Shown: positions 1-13,863 of the stretch, one piece after another
How the letters are laid out: each line of letters starts with the position of its first letter
How positions within the stretch are numbered: position 1 is the first letter of the stretch
Assembly (NCBI GenBank): GCA_036023115.1
Contig: JAYKKT010000088.1
Location: 5,140,501 to 5,204,500, forward strand
Reading direction: 5' to 3'
Length of the DNA: 64,000 nucleotides
Origin: Brasenia schreberi
Taxonomy: Eukaryota > Streptophyta > Magnoliopsida > Nymphaeales > Cabombaceae
Notes under the pieces: model-generated
Seen by the model: the letters and a program-made list of their open reading frames with translations, nothing else
Databases searched by the model: none
What the model was told of the DNA's origin: nothing
Position numbers and translations under genes: made by a program

Positions 1-1521
1 AGTAAGAAAAATTTCAGACCATTTGGAGTAAGCATCTGAGAATTAAAATTAATGCAAACATCAAATGCAGAGATGTTGAAAAATACAGATTTCGGTTTTT
101 AAGAATCTAATGATGCAAACTCACCCGAAATTAAATTGTTGAATGTAAAGAAATTGAAATGTACATATTAGCTTAAGCATAGAGGGGGTAGGAAGTATAG
201 AGTGTTTATAACATATATTAGGGTATAATCATATAATCGAACAATTTGAGTGCATGTGTGTGAGTGTTGATTCATCCATGAAATTAAAATTTTGCAACTC
301 TAGGAATTATTACAACTTGGGGGGAGACAAAGCTCCATTAATACAACTCCATATTAATGAATTGAAAGAAGGAAGATGAAATTAAAATTGAGTTGAAGAT
401 ACACTTACCCGATTTTGACAAGAAGGGCCGAGATTCAAGAGTGAATCCAGTCACCACTCCTTCTTCCTTCAAATCTCTCTTGTACTCACCTAGCTTTTCT
501 TCCTCATACAAGTCACGACCCTCTTGTTGGAATACCTCTCACCTAAGCCCTCAATTCAGCCCACAATTCCTCCAAGCTTTTCCCCAAACTTTTAGAGCAT
601 CCAACCTTCTGAAACCCGCCCCCCCTTGGCCCTTTTTATAGGCTAAGGGGCTGGCTTCTAGGCCCTTCTTTAGGGCGGATTTGGCCAGTTCCATACTTGA
701 TCCTAGATCCATTATGGTGGTCCCTTAGGTGCTGAATTGGACCAGCCCCATGTGGGTTGGTCTTTGGTGGAGTCAGCCTTGACTAGGCTCCACCCTTGGT
801 CCTTGCTTCAACCGACTAGAGTGTCATGGCCTTTATCAAGGTTAGCTCGATTATTTGAGGCTATTTTGCTTACTTGATGAAACTTTATTCAGCTGCACTT
901 TTTGATTTTAAATGGGTCTTTGACGGATGCATCTGGGCTTGACCATGTTGACCGGCCCATCATCTCACCTTGGCTCGATTTTATGACTTGATCATTTGGC
1001 GAGCTTAACACAAGGTACTTGGCCGGGCATAGCTTGGTTCCTTCAAAATTCGTCCAAGCTTGTGTTTGGTTCTTGGATAATTCATGTTCCATCTTGATTT
1101 TGATTGCATACGGTTTGACTTCTTCTTGATGATCACAGCCTCAAGTCCAACTTTAGTTTTGATCTTTTGCTTGAATTGATAAGCTTGGTTTGGTTGTAGG
1201 CAAGCTCGATTTTCCCCTTGACTTCCTATGGAATTGGACTTGGTCTTGATGAAATTCGAACTTGATTGGGCTTGAGCTTGATCCCGTATCTTGATTGATG
1301 CTTTCAACTTTATCTTCTTTCTAGGGATCGAGGCTCGGATTGGGTCTTCACCTGTTTCGAAACTCATAGGCTTTTAAATTTAAAAACCTTTATTTTGAAA
1401 TATTCCCCAAAAGGGTTAAACTTTAAAATTTGGGGGTTTTGAATTTAAAGGTTCACAAAGGCTTTAAATTGGTTTTCGAAATTCATTTTTTCAAAACATT
1501 TTAAAATTTTGGGTGTTTACA
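1..1521 (-). repeat. LTR-like sequence, possibly Gypsy-type, fragment
   Basis: No gene is visible. Read on the minus strand, the stretch begins near 1521 with TGTAAACACCC, a start often seen in plant LTRs, and has a TATA-like TATAAAAAG around 633-645. The same terminus recurs near 17583. No partner LTR, primer-binding site or coding domain is in the window, so this may be a solo LTR or a fragment cut by the window edge. Small open frames here look non-coding. The assignment is tentative. Confidence 0.3.
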
Positions 1522-2859
1522 TGTCTATTATATCACCTGTCTAATTGTCTCCAAGATCTAGCTCCACAACCATCGTCCTAGTGGTCAAACGACACGGCCT
1601 TTCCTTTCTTCTTCATAAAAGCATCATTATTAGACTCTTTGAGCCTTGAAATTAATTACGGACTTAACAATGATCATGGCCTACATCGCTCGACTTTGAT
1701 TTCCAATGGCATAATCCAACTTGTCCCACGACTGCATTCCTTGTAGACCTTATCATCTTCTCTTATATTTTAAATGTCAAGGACACTATTGAAGTGTTTC
1801 ATGTACTTGTAAATTCCACTCATCTATTTCAGTTATCATAATTGTCCACCAACTCTCGAGTTAAAGTCAATCAAAGATAACTACCAATGTAGTTCTTCTT
1901 TCAACTGAGGCCAATTATTATATAAAGTATGTCTCACTACTAAGCTTTTTCATTAAGAATCAAAATTGTTGGCATTCAATAGTTTCTACAAAGTCGAATA
2001 CAAAAGAAGTATGACTACTGATTCCTAAAACTAACTTGTCAAATTAAAACGATCAATGATGATATACTATGATTAGAGCCATGTGGATTTGGTGTAAAAT
2101 GCCTAGTGATATGATATGCTATACAATTGGTAAGTAGCACAAAGCACCTTGTCATCAGATGCATGAAAGCCAAGCCAAAAACAAGAAGATGTAGAAGATG
2201 AGGATTTCTCGATTACCCACAAAGGGTTTTCTAACTAGAAAACTTTCTTGTTTTTGTGTATCATATTTGTTAAACAAACTTAACATTTATTTATTTATTC
2301 TTAGGCTTTTTCATTTTTCTATGTTTTTCATTTTGGGCTTTCTGTTGAAGCCTCTATCATTTTGTTAAGAGATGTTTGTTTACTTTACGGCGAGGTAGAA
2401 TAACCTGACAACAGCTTACCTTCTAAAGTGCGTCTGGGGGTGGCATGCCTGACTCGCGGTGCACCACCCACACCCCTGACTATAGGAGATAGTTCCCACA
2501 GGGCAACCAAAATCGTTTTATTTTTGAAATGTTTATCTTTATGAAAAATACATACATCTCGTGAAATGAGGAAAGATAACCCTTCTTCCTTGATTTCATG
2601 AACGATAATTATCTAGATTGAAAATGGTCATTTGATAGATCTCACTTGGCTACTTGAGTCAAATTATGAGACATTGGTTTCTTCCTAATATTTCATGAAT
2701 TTCTAAGTTGTACCATTTCCAATTGTATGAATATTGCAATGTATACATGTTATGTGGTTTTTTTGTAGTCAATACGCTTTTTTTGCATAATAAATCCATA
2801 CAGTGTGTTTTCACACTCATACTCTAAGCATTTCTCAAACTCATGTGTATACCATGCTT

Positions 2860-4000
2860 TGTAAAAAGATCTTTAGAGATGCCTTTAGCCAAGAAGTCAA
2901 CCAACATGTCTCCAATTAGCATATAAGATATAGATATTTTATTGCTTTTAAGTGTATCATAAATATAGTAGTATTTAATCATTATACACTTGCTTCTAGA
3001 TCAATCAACTCCACTATTAATAAGAGTTATTGTTGCACTATTTCATAAAAAATGGCAATTGGCTCATTAGCTATATTCAACTTCAAATCATATATGAAAC
3101 TACTTATCTAAATGATGCTCGTTGCAATCATATTGCAAGCAACATACTCAAATTGCTTCTTATAATCTTATATATGTAATGCTACACAACCTTACTTCTT
3201 GCAAGCTCAATAAATACCACCACATGTAAATAAGAATATTTGACTAAAAGTTGATTTATTGTCATCTTTGCTCCCAATAAAGTCACATCTAACTATCCTA
3301 CCGCTTTGAAAGCATAATTTTAAATCTTTTGTTATTTTAAGATATCTTAAAATCCTTTTCACAACTATCTAATGTTGTCAACCAAGATTACTTTGATACC
3401 TACTCACAAGACTAATAAGAAAGTTGATATATAATCTAATACATAACATAACATACATCAAGTTACCAACAATTTATGCATAAGGAACAATAAGCTTGTT
3501 TTCTTATTTATTACGATAATTAGCCTTACTAAATTTGACCTCTTTAACAATATGTATATATGTAGGTTTGTAATCACCTATTCTAAATTTCTTGAGGATA
3601 TAATCAATATCTCTCTCTTGACTCAAATAAAAAAGTTTATTTCAAATTTGGAGTTTAACCATGACTTGATTTTAATAATTATCTTATTGTCATTCCCCAT
3701 AAACAACATGTTATCTACATATAAAGATGGAATGACAAAGTTGCTCTAACTGTTTCAAACATATACAAGTGGTCTAGTTCATTAGCCACAAACTCAAGTT
3801 CTAAAATGATATTTTGAAATGTCAATACTATTCATGAGGTGATTGTTTCAAGATATGTAGAGTTTTCTTCAACTTATATACTTTATTTTCCTAGCTTTTC
3901 ATAACATTCAAACAATTCTTTTGTTGTTTTGTATTCCTCAAAAACCCTAATCATATTATCCTCCATATATATAAATATAATAGTCCTACCTATTGTATCA
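2860..4000 (-). mobile_element. Ty1/copia retrotransposon relic (RT and RNase H)
   Basis: Translating the minus strand across several frames gives copia reverse transcriptase and RNase H motifs in the right order from high to low coordinate. These are a LKQSPHEWY-like block near 3860-3890, LYVDNMLFMG near 3695-3730 (canonical YVDDM), VGNLMYVML and RILRYLK near 3330-3480, a CDFIGSKDDNKST block near 3240-3290, EYVACNMIATS near 3130-3160, and GDMLVDFLAKG near 2870-2915. Stops and frameshifts are frequent, so it is dead. Just upstream of the RT (3860-3960) a segment reads like gag (VFEEYKTTKELFECYEKLG), which suggests an internal gag-to-RT deletion. No LTRs were found. Confidence 0.8.
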
Positions 4001-5279
4001 TCTTTTATGAAGATTCATATTTTTTTACTTGTTGCATCGGGTCTAGGTGATATTTTTGTTTTCCTAAATACATAATCAACACCTTCTAGGGTAAAGGCCA
4101 ATAAAATTCTTTTTTTATGCTTGAAAAATAAGGTCATTCAGTTTCTTAGTCTATCAATTAAGAAACACATATTTTGGTTGTCATTTTTAAGTGTTTGACA
4201 AAGATAACAATAAGATGGTCTATACATTTCAAAGAGAAAACAATAAACAAACAACATATTAAAGAAATTAAATCTAATATCATTAAACAATGTGTAGGAT
4301 CTAGCTAGGCACTAAATTGTAATAATAGAAAAATCAATGCACTAATCTATAAATATTTTCAAGTACTTTCCTGTAATATCATACAAATTTTAGATATCAT
4401 TTTGAAAAAAAAAACGTTGATAGATTAATGTAGTTTCATACCACATTAGGAGATAGATCTGTAAATTTTATGTCAATCTATTTCTATAATTCTTTGTAAA
4501 GTAAATGGATAGACTTATAATTTTAACTATCTTTTTTATAATTTAGTCAATCTTAGGGACAGAATATTATGTAAATTTAAAAAACATATTATGGTAAAAC
4601 ACTAAATCTGTCTTGTTTATGTTTATGTAATTCTGCAAAACATTTAGGACGGAAACATTTTTGTCATAGGCTAATTCTGTAAAGTTAACAAAGAAATAGG
4701 GGCAGTATAGTAAAAACACTATAAGACCTGATTCCATCATTCCCGGTGTATAAAGGATAAAACCATAAATTCAAAAACAAGATAGTCCCGTAATTTAAAC
4801 AAAGTGATGAGGGACAAAACCATAAAAATAATACTGAAGGGGTTTATAATAATTTCACAAAAGTACATAGACACAACCTTAGTTGTATGCAATGACAAAC
4901 CATGTTTATCTCCAGGGGCAAAGAAGAAGATCCATTAACATTCTCTCTCCTCTGGTTTTCCTTCGCTCTCTTACATGTGGTATTTTCAAGGGTGTAACAG
5001 CTTTCAACCGTTTTTCCCTCCACTCATATTAGACTAAGGCCTAATCCAGATCGACTCAAAGTCGTGCGTTTGTATTTTATTGTGGGAAGAAGGTGGAATT
5101 ATCCGTACGTAGTTATTTCTCTAAAATTTCTGCAAAGCAAGTCCGGACGGTCACACATTTTGCTTTTCTTGCTCTTCTCGAGAATAAAATGGGGTTTTCA
5201 CGGTATTTTGAAGGGATACAAGGGTCGGAGGGAGCGAAAGGGGAGAGATGAGAGGGACACCCGTACGTGTGGCAGGACA
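4001..5279. other. Intergenic, no supported gene
   Basis: AT-rich sequence. The lower part may be the decayed 5' end of the minus-strand copia relic. I see no convincing coding, RNA or regulatory feature up to the start of the MUCI70-like pseudogene. Confidence 0.5.
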
Positions 5280-6535
5280 ATGACTGGAGAATCATTAGGT
5301 CTACCCACGGGGAGTTATGGATCGTTGCAGCTGCAACAATGGCCAAACAGCACGATCCTTCCGATTCCGCCATCGCCTTTCATACACCGAAGATGCTTCA
5401 GTCCAGCGCAAGGAGAAGGAAAGGCTCCTTCCCTGGATCTGCAAGATGACCGGTCGGAGGCGTGCTGGCATGCTCCTCATCGCCTCGTTTCATTGCTCTT
5501 CCTTCTGTCTTTGTTCTCCTCTCCCTATAAAGTTCACGCCTCTATCTATTATTGTGTTCTCTCCTTTTGTCGCAGTTTGATTTTGATCAATAGCAGGCCT
5601 TGTCCACATAGTGAATGCACGAGTGAGATTTGATTTATGATTGGCACATGTTACGTGAACTCCATGATGTCGCCCCTGGTCAACAAACAGATGCATTTTC
5701 TTGGTGTATGAATTCTGGTTTAGAGTCCTGCTTTCAGTACAATAATTTCGGTATAGTTCAAGTGTGTAATGTTGTTGCACTAATTTGAAATTGATGCTAA
5801 TTTCAATAATATAATGCCCTTAACTTTCCAAATACTTATGATTCTTCTTTACTCACTTGCCACTACCATCATACGTTTGGATCTATCTTATGTTGTTGAA
5901 AAGGAAATATTGTGACAGAACAATCCATTTGGTGGATCTACGTTTGGTGGATATCCTTCTCTTGCACAGAGGGATGATTCGTACAATATTAAAGAGTCGA
6001 TGAATGTCCATTGTGGGTATCGTCTTCTCACTAGTCACAAGAGATATACAACATTAATTAGATTTGCTGATCCGCTGAAGGATCATCCTAACGAATTTAA
6101 ACTTCTGATGCTTCAAAATCACTAAATTCCTTCTTCACTTGTAGGTTTATACGAGGAAATACACCTGGTAATGGTACAGGATTTGATATCGATTCTGCTG
6201 ATCTTCTCAAAATGGAGCAGTGCCATGACATAGTAGTTAAATTTGCTGTATTTGTTGAGGATCAAACAAAGTCCAGACCATCATTTGTATGCTTTAGTTC
6301 ATACCTTGTTATTTATACTTGTAAAACAGGTATCTATGATGAAATTCAACAGCCAAAACATATCAGTGACGCAGCAAAGAGACATGTGTTTTTTTTTTAA
6401 TGTTTGTTGATGAAGAGACAATGTCGTTTATAAACAAGACTGACGCTTTGAATAGTGAAAAGAGGCTTGGCCTCTGTAGAGTTGTTCTTGTCACTAACCT
6501 ACCATATAAGGATCTGAGGTGAACTGGGAAAGTAA
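5280..6535 (+). pseudogene. MUCI70/TOD1-like (DUF616) glycosyltransferase pseudogene, 5' exons only
   Basis: The family consists of Golgi-type DUF616 membrane proteins; MUCI70 in Arabidopsis acts in pectin synthesis for seed mucilage. The plausible start at 5280 gives MTGESLGLPTGSYGSL. After frame changes, the juxtamembrane block KERLLPWICK and a hydrophobic stretch follow (5410-5580). A second exon near 5935-6018 reads GGYPSLAQRDDSYNIKES then MNVHCG and ends at a GT. A third (about 6145-6285) begins after an AG with FIRGNTPGNGTGFDID and continues DLLKMEQCHDIVV. A fourth (about 6330-6535) reads GIYDEIQQPKHIS then MFVDEET and LPYKDLR. Lesions: frameshifts in exon 1, an extended T-run near 6390 that shifts frame, and an in-frame stop in the usual RRTGK motif. 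The catalytic-domain exons that should follow are missing. Retained introns argue for a decayed genomic copy, not a retrocopy. Confidence 0.72.
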
Positions 6536-6629
6536 GTGCTATTCTATCTTACAACTCTACGCGTAATAGCAGTTAGTTTCTTTAGTGAAGTGAACACTAG
6601 TTGTTTGTATGGATGAGATGTTTCAATAT

Positions 6630-7220
6630 GTATATAGGTGTGCAACAATTCTCTATCTGGTTTCTTTTTGGCACAAAAGAAGAAGAAAAGAATTCCGTTA
6701 CCTGATAAAGTTAAACTTCATTTATTGGAGGACAAAAATAGGAAACTTTCGGACAACATTATAAGGTAAATTTGTTCTATGGAATCTGCAGTCATTCAGA
6801 AATCAACTTATTAGTTATATTGTTCGATTTAGATACATGAAAGCCAACATGTTAGTTTGGGGATCAACCAAATGTCGGGATTATTGTGTTAGGTATCAAT
6901 CTGCTACGGCAGGCAGCACAGCATCGGTAAAAGTTTAATGAGAATTTCCATTGTTTATTTCGGTATCAGAATAAGCGGCCTCTTGGTCATGTTATACTGA
7001 TAGGAAGTCTCTGTCTTTGTTGTATATAGAAACACGTGAACTTATCAAGAAGAGAACTTTGTAGGCCTGGAGAGATCTCAAGGTGATTTTCATGTAAGAA
7101 ACGGAAATTAGTGCTTCTCAATGTAACAATGTTTACAGGAAATGTTCAAATCAGCTAAACGCTTCAAAATTTCTCTTATCTAGGTGAGGAAGAAAATGGC
7201 AGAACACTCTCGAGCTCATG
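6630..7220 (+). pseudogene. Unidentified exon-like blocks
   Basis: Four short blocks look like exons separated by introns: about 6640-6765 (NNSLSGFFLAQKKKKRIPLP and on to LSDNIIR), 6830-6930 (YMKANMLVWGSTKCRDYCVR), 7030-7083 (KHVNLSRRELCRPGEISR) and 7183-7222 (VRKKMAEHSRAHG). AG and GT dinucleotides lie at or near the block edges. I do not recognise the family, and these blocks do not match the missing 3' part of the neighbouring DUF616 pseudogene. It could be a second decayed gene or chance. Confidence 0.3.
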
Positions 7221-7229
7221 GGTATGTAC

Positions 7230-8952
<1,723 letters not shown>

Positions 8953-10242
8953 TTAGAAGAGGGGTGAAGACATGGATGGTGGTGCTGCCGCGTCCTGGGC
9001 CGAAGAGATAAAATTGGTGAGCACCCCCTCGATCATGCCGCGTCGAACACCTTGTGCAAGGGATTCACACATTGCGGGAAGATGAACACCTGTTCAATAC
9101 CAATAGAGTTGTTGACCTATTAAGATTTCCCTCAGGAAGATAATTTTCGATAAATAATCCTAAGAGAAACTTAGTCCCCATCTCCGGGTCTGGTTCCATT
9201 TATGCCGTTCCAGGTCAAGTTCTAGACCGTTCCTTTTCCAGCTCGCTTCCGGTTTTATTTGAAGATTTGATGAAACAATGGTAGGATTTTAAAACTGAAA
9301 CCTAAAAAAGAACTTCGAACCATGGGTTCCTCTTTGGTTCTCTGACCAGTGGAACCGGAACCAAACCTTTATGATTCCGGGGGTGGTCCTCGTTGGGTTC
9401 AACCTACCATGCTGGGTCCAATCAGCCACCTCTACATGAAACAAAGATTGACATTCACGAACCTAACCAGACTCGTATTGAGCTGATTAATTATTCCAAG
9501 AATCGAAACCACAATCAAGCTTTCTCCAACACTAAGTGGGAGTCGCAACATGGATTGGTGTCATTGTGACCAATTTTCTGCCGTATTAGCAATAAAATCA
9601 AAAGGTAGAATCATGTTTTATAGTTTCCTCTCAACATTTTTTTTACCAGCTTCGACCTCTTTTGAAGGGTTCACTATCTAATTAAAGATTAAAGGAAGCT
9701 TACCTTCCGCTGCAGCTAGGTTGAAGTAGAGGTCTACTATGTTATTGCACATATTAAAGCAAGGCACAGAGCAGAGCTGATCGAGGAATCGAAGGTCCAA
9801 AAGAGAGTCTGAGGAGATTCCGATCCAGGTTCTTTTGACACCACAGGCCTGGATGCACTCGTCGGTTTCAATATACTCTGCCATGCCATCCACATTCACT
9901 TGAGATGTCCTGCATTGATACTTCTCCCCTGCACCCTTTGAGTACTTCTCGAGCACGCACCGCTTTCCGGCCGATGATATTGCAAATGCGCAGATGTCCT
10001 CAGACAGATTTTCACAAATCAATTCACCTGTAAAGCATGTTATGTGATTAAGAAAGAACGAACCTCAAATATTCTTGTTTTGATAGGATACAAATACAAA
10101 AGAGAGCATATGCATGAAGATATGAAATGCTTAATTATCTATATCTAATTAATCAGAATTACGTGCCTGAAGCATGCTGAATAGCGATTGCAGAAACCAC
10201 GAAAATGGCGAAGATTGCTGTGAATCCTTTAAGCTTGGCCAT
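8953..10242 (-). CDS. PAR1-family secreted cysteine-rich protein, complete 3-exon gene
   Basis: PAR1 (photoassimilate-responsive protein 1) is a plant family of small secreted cysteine-rich proteins first noted as induced by sugar accumulation and virus infection; no biochemical activity is established. Exons on the minus strand are 10242-10167, 10027-9704 and 9089-8953, totalling 178 residues. Exon 1 is a signal peptide (MAKLKGFTAIFAIFVVSAIA...). Exon 2 carries the family core: ELICENLSEDICAFAISSAG, then KRCVLEKY, YQCRTSQV, MAEYIETDECIQACGV, GISSDSLL and NIVDLYFNLAAAEG. Exon 3 begins GVHLPAMCESL and ends in a TAA. Phases agree at both junctions. Intron 1 (139 bp) appears to use a GC donor with an AG acceptor; intron 2 (614 bp) is GT-AG. 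Length and cysteine spacing match the family and there is no break, so the gene is probably functional. Confidence 0.88.
9090..9703 (-). other. PAR1 intron 2, with a MITE-like end
   Basis: This is a GT-AG intron. Around 9420-9438 it contains GGGTCCAATCAGCCACCTCTA-like sequence, the inverted form of the TAGAGGTGGCT start of hAT-type MITEs. A matching start, TAGAGGTGGCTAGTTTGGAC, occurs at about 32273. No left terminus was identified inside the intron. Confidence 0.35.
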
Positions 10243-10340
10243 GGCTGAAACTTTAAGAGCTCCAAATGATGAAAGATGTTCAAAGGGAGATTTAAGGTTT
10301 GCTGGTGTGCCCTTGCCAATGCCCATTGAGAGTTGGTTTC

Positions 10341-10350
10341 TACTTATATA
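10341..10350 (-). promoter_or_regulatory. TATA box of PAR1 gene
   Basis: The minus-strand sequence TATATAAGTA lies about 100 bp upstream of the PAR1 start codon at 10242, the usual distance for a plant core promoter with a short leader. Confidence 0.6.
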
Positions 10351-10489
10351 GAGAGGAAATGGAGTTTTGACCTTAGATAGCCCCCCCTCCCTCCGCCCCA
10401 ACAAAGGACGTGAGAGGCGTTCAGTTCGGCGCGTAAAGTACACGCTCATAGTCAACAGTGATGATCGGCCGCAATAAGAAATTATCAAT

Positions 10490-11571
10490 TTATTTCTATA
10501 GAATATTTAACTTGTTGGTCTCAAGACGTTGAATATTTTATTCTGCTTATTGATCTCTCTCTCTCTCTCTATATAGAATATTTAATTTATTGGTCTCAAA
10601 ATGTTGAATACATTATTCTATTTATTGGTCTGTGTGTGCGTGCGGGTTCGTCGATGATACTTATTCAGATCGAGACGAAATCATATAGGTGGGAGAGTTG
10701 CAGGCTCAATCCCACCTCACAAATGTATTTAGTTTTGTTCGTTTAATGAGGAATACGTTATGGATCTCCAAGTTGATTGCCAGACATATTTTCATATAGG
10801 TGAAGAGAGTCTTGGTCTGAATACATAGTCATTTGTGTATTTGGGTCGAATTGACATATGGATTTAGATTCGAATCAAGTCGGAGACTGTCTTGATGCAA
10901 ATTGGGGACAGTGAAATGCGGCTTGTGACATAAGTTCTAAATTGGCCAGTTGCTTCCTTGGGGTGTGGAGTGTCATTTAGTTCTTCAATCAGTTCTAAAT
11001 TAACTTCCATAATATAGCTAGACATAAGTTGGTCTCGATTGAGTTGCGGTGAGTCCTTGAGTAAGCTATACACAGCAAGTTTCAAATCTTACACCTTGAT
11101 TACATTTTGGTTACTAGATCTAATTAATCAGATTTGGATTCGGATCTAAAAACCGATACCGTTGGCGTTCCCAGTAATATAAAAAAAACTTTGGTTTCCT
11201 TATTAATAACCTCATGCTTTCTAGGAAATTTATAAAATATTTGAGGGGAAAAAGAATTTAAAGACTTTGTATGTCGACGTGTTCGTTGTTGATATTATAA
11301 GGTGGCCATATTTGTGCGTCTCAAAGTAACAGCAAACGTGAATGCCACAACAAATTGTCAAGAAGTCAAGGGTTCCTATTTGGATCAAGTCGTGGATCGT
11401 AGATCTCTCTTCTCTATAGGATGATTATTAGTTTGGGGTTCAAATATTCAAGCAATTGTATTCTTCCCTCTTTTTCTCAAGGGTGGGAGACTTGCATAAG
11501 GGCTCACATGTTCAAGGGTTCGACACAAAAGAACCTTCAAGTATGAAGGTTTCAAGTTCAGTACCTGGGAA
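10490..11571. other. Intergenic, possible SINE-like patch
   Basis: No gene seen. Near 10685-10735 a tRNA-like stretch (GGTGGGAGAGTTGCAGG, then GCTCAATCCC) resembles a decayed SINE head, but the A and B boxes are not convincing. Confidence 0.3.
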
Positions 11572-11579
11572 TGTGTGTG

Positions 11580-11611
<32 letters not shown>

Positions 11612-11626
11612 TACATACATATATAT
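11572..11626. repeat. (GT)n(AT)n(AC)n palindromic microsatellite
   Basis: GT repeats pass into AT repeats and then AC/ATAC repeats, so the tract is nearly self-complementary and could form a hairpin. Confidence 0.9.
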
Positions 11627-11731
11627 GGGGTATTTTAGTGATAGGTTTTATAGAAACTGAATAATCATATTTTGTCAAATACCGAGTGATAAACTCTTAT
11701 GTTTGCTATTTCCAAACAAGTTCCTGGATGT

Positions 11732-12303
11732 TAGAGATGTTAATATGGGCCCGGAAAATGTGGGTTGGGCCAGGTCAGGCCACATTTTGAATGGGCCTCT
11801 AAAGTACTAACCCGGCTCGATGCACATATATATAGTTTTTCGATTACATATTTACATGTATATATTTTATATATGTGTATAGTTTTTTCCCATTACATGT
11901 ATAGATATATAGTTTTTTTATTATATGTGTATATATATATATTCAATTATATGTATATATATGTATAGTTTTTTATTATATGTGTGTATATATATATATA
12001 TATATTCAATTATATGTATATATATGTATAGTTTTTTCTGTTACATGTATATATACATATATATTATTACATGTATGTGTATATATAGGATACATACATG
12101 TACATATGTATATGCAATTTTTTATTAAATGTGTATATGGCTTGTTGAAGCCTATAATGTTGAGGTTGGATTTGAATTTCAAGCAGATTTGGATTGAGTC
12201 TTATAGACCTGATCTAATATCCAACGAGTCCGTGGCTCTGCGGTCTAGACAGACAATTTGACCCTGCTTCGAATATGGGGTGCAGGGCCCATTTTTACAT
12301 CTA
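11732..12303. mobile_element. Non-autonomous hAT-type element (MITE) with AT-rich minisatellite
   Basis: The left end TAGAGATGTTAATATGGGCC matches, as an imperfect inverted repeat, the right end read in reverse, TAGATGTAAAAATGGGCCC. Flanking 8-mers CTGGATGT (11724-11731) and GTGGATGA (12304-12311) agree at six of eight positions, as expected of an old hAT 8-bp target duplication. There is no transposase. The interior (about 11825-12130) holds tandem copies of a roughly 70-bp unit built of TATAGTTTTTT and TATATGTATATAT blocks. Confidence 0.6.
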
Positions 12304-12311
12304 GTGGATGA

Positions 12312-13714
<1,403 letters not shown>

Positions 13715-13863
13715 AGAAGATGGTGCATGGTGAGATATACTTAACTCTTAGTTATGCAGGAAAATGATACTATGATAGCAGGTAAGATTACAAGACTATG
13801 CTTAGGACATATTAGGTAAGGTAACATTGTGGAAAGACATATTAGTATGGTAAAATATCATAC

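Noticed and set aside
5064..5633. A 189-codon open frame taken as one gene
   Set aside because: Only the part from 5280 matches the MUCI70-like N-terminus, and the homology leaves this frame after about 30 codons. It is a broken exon, not an intact gene.
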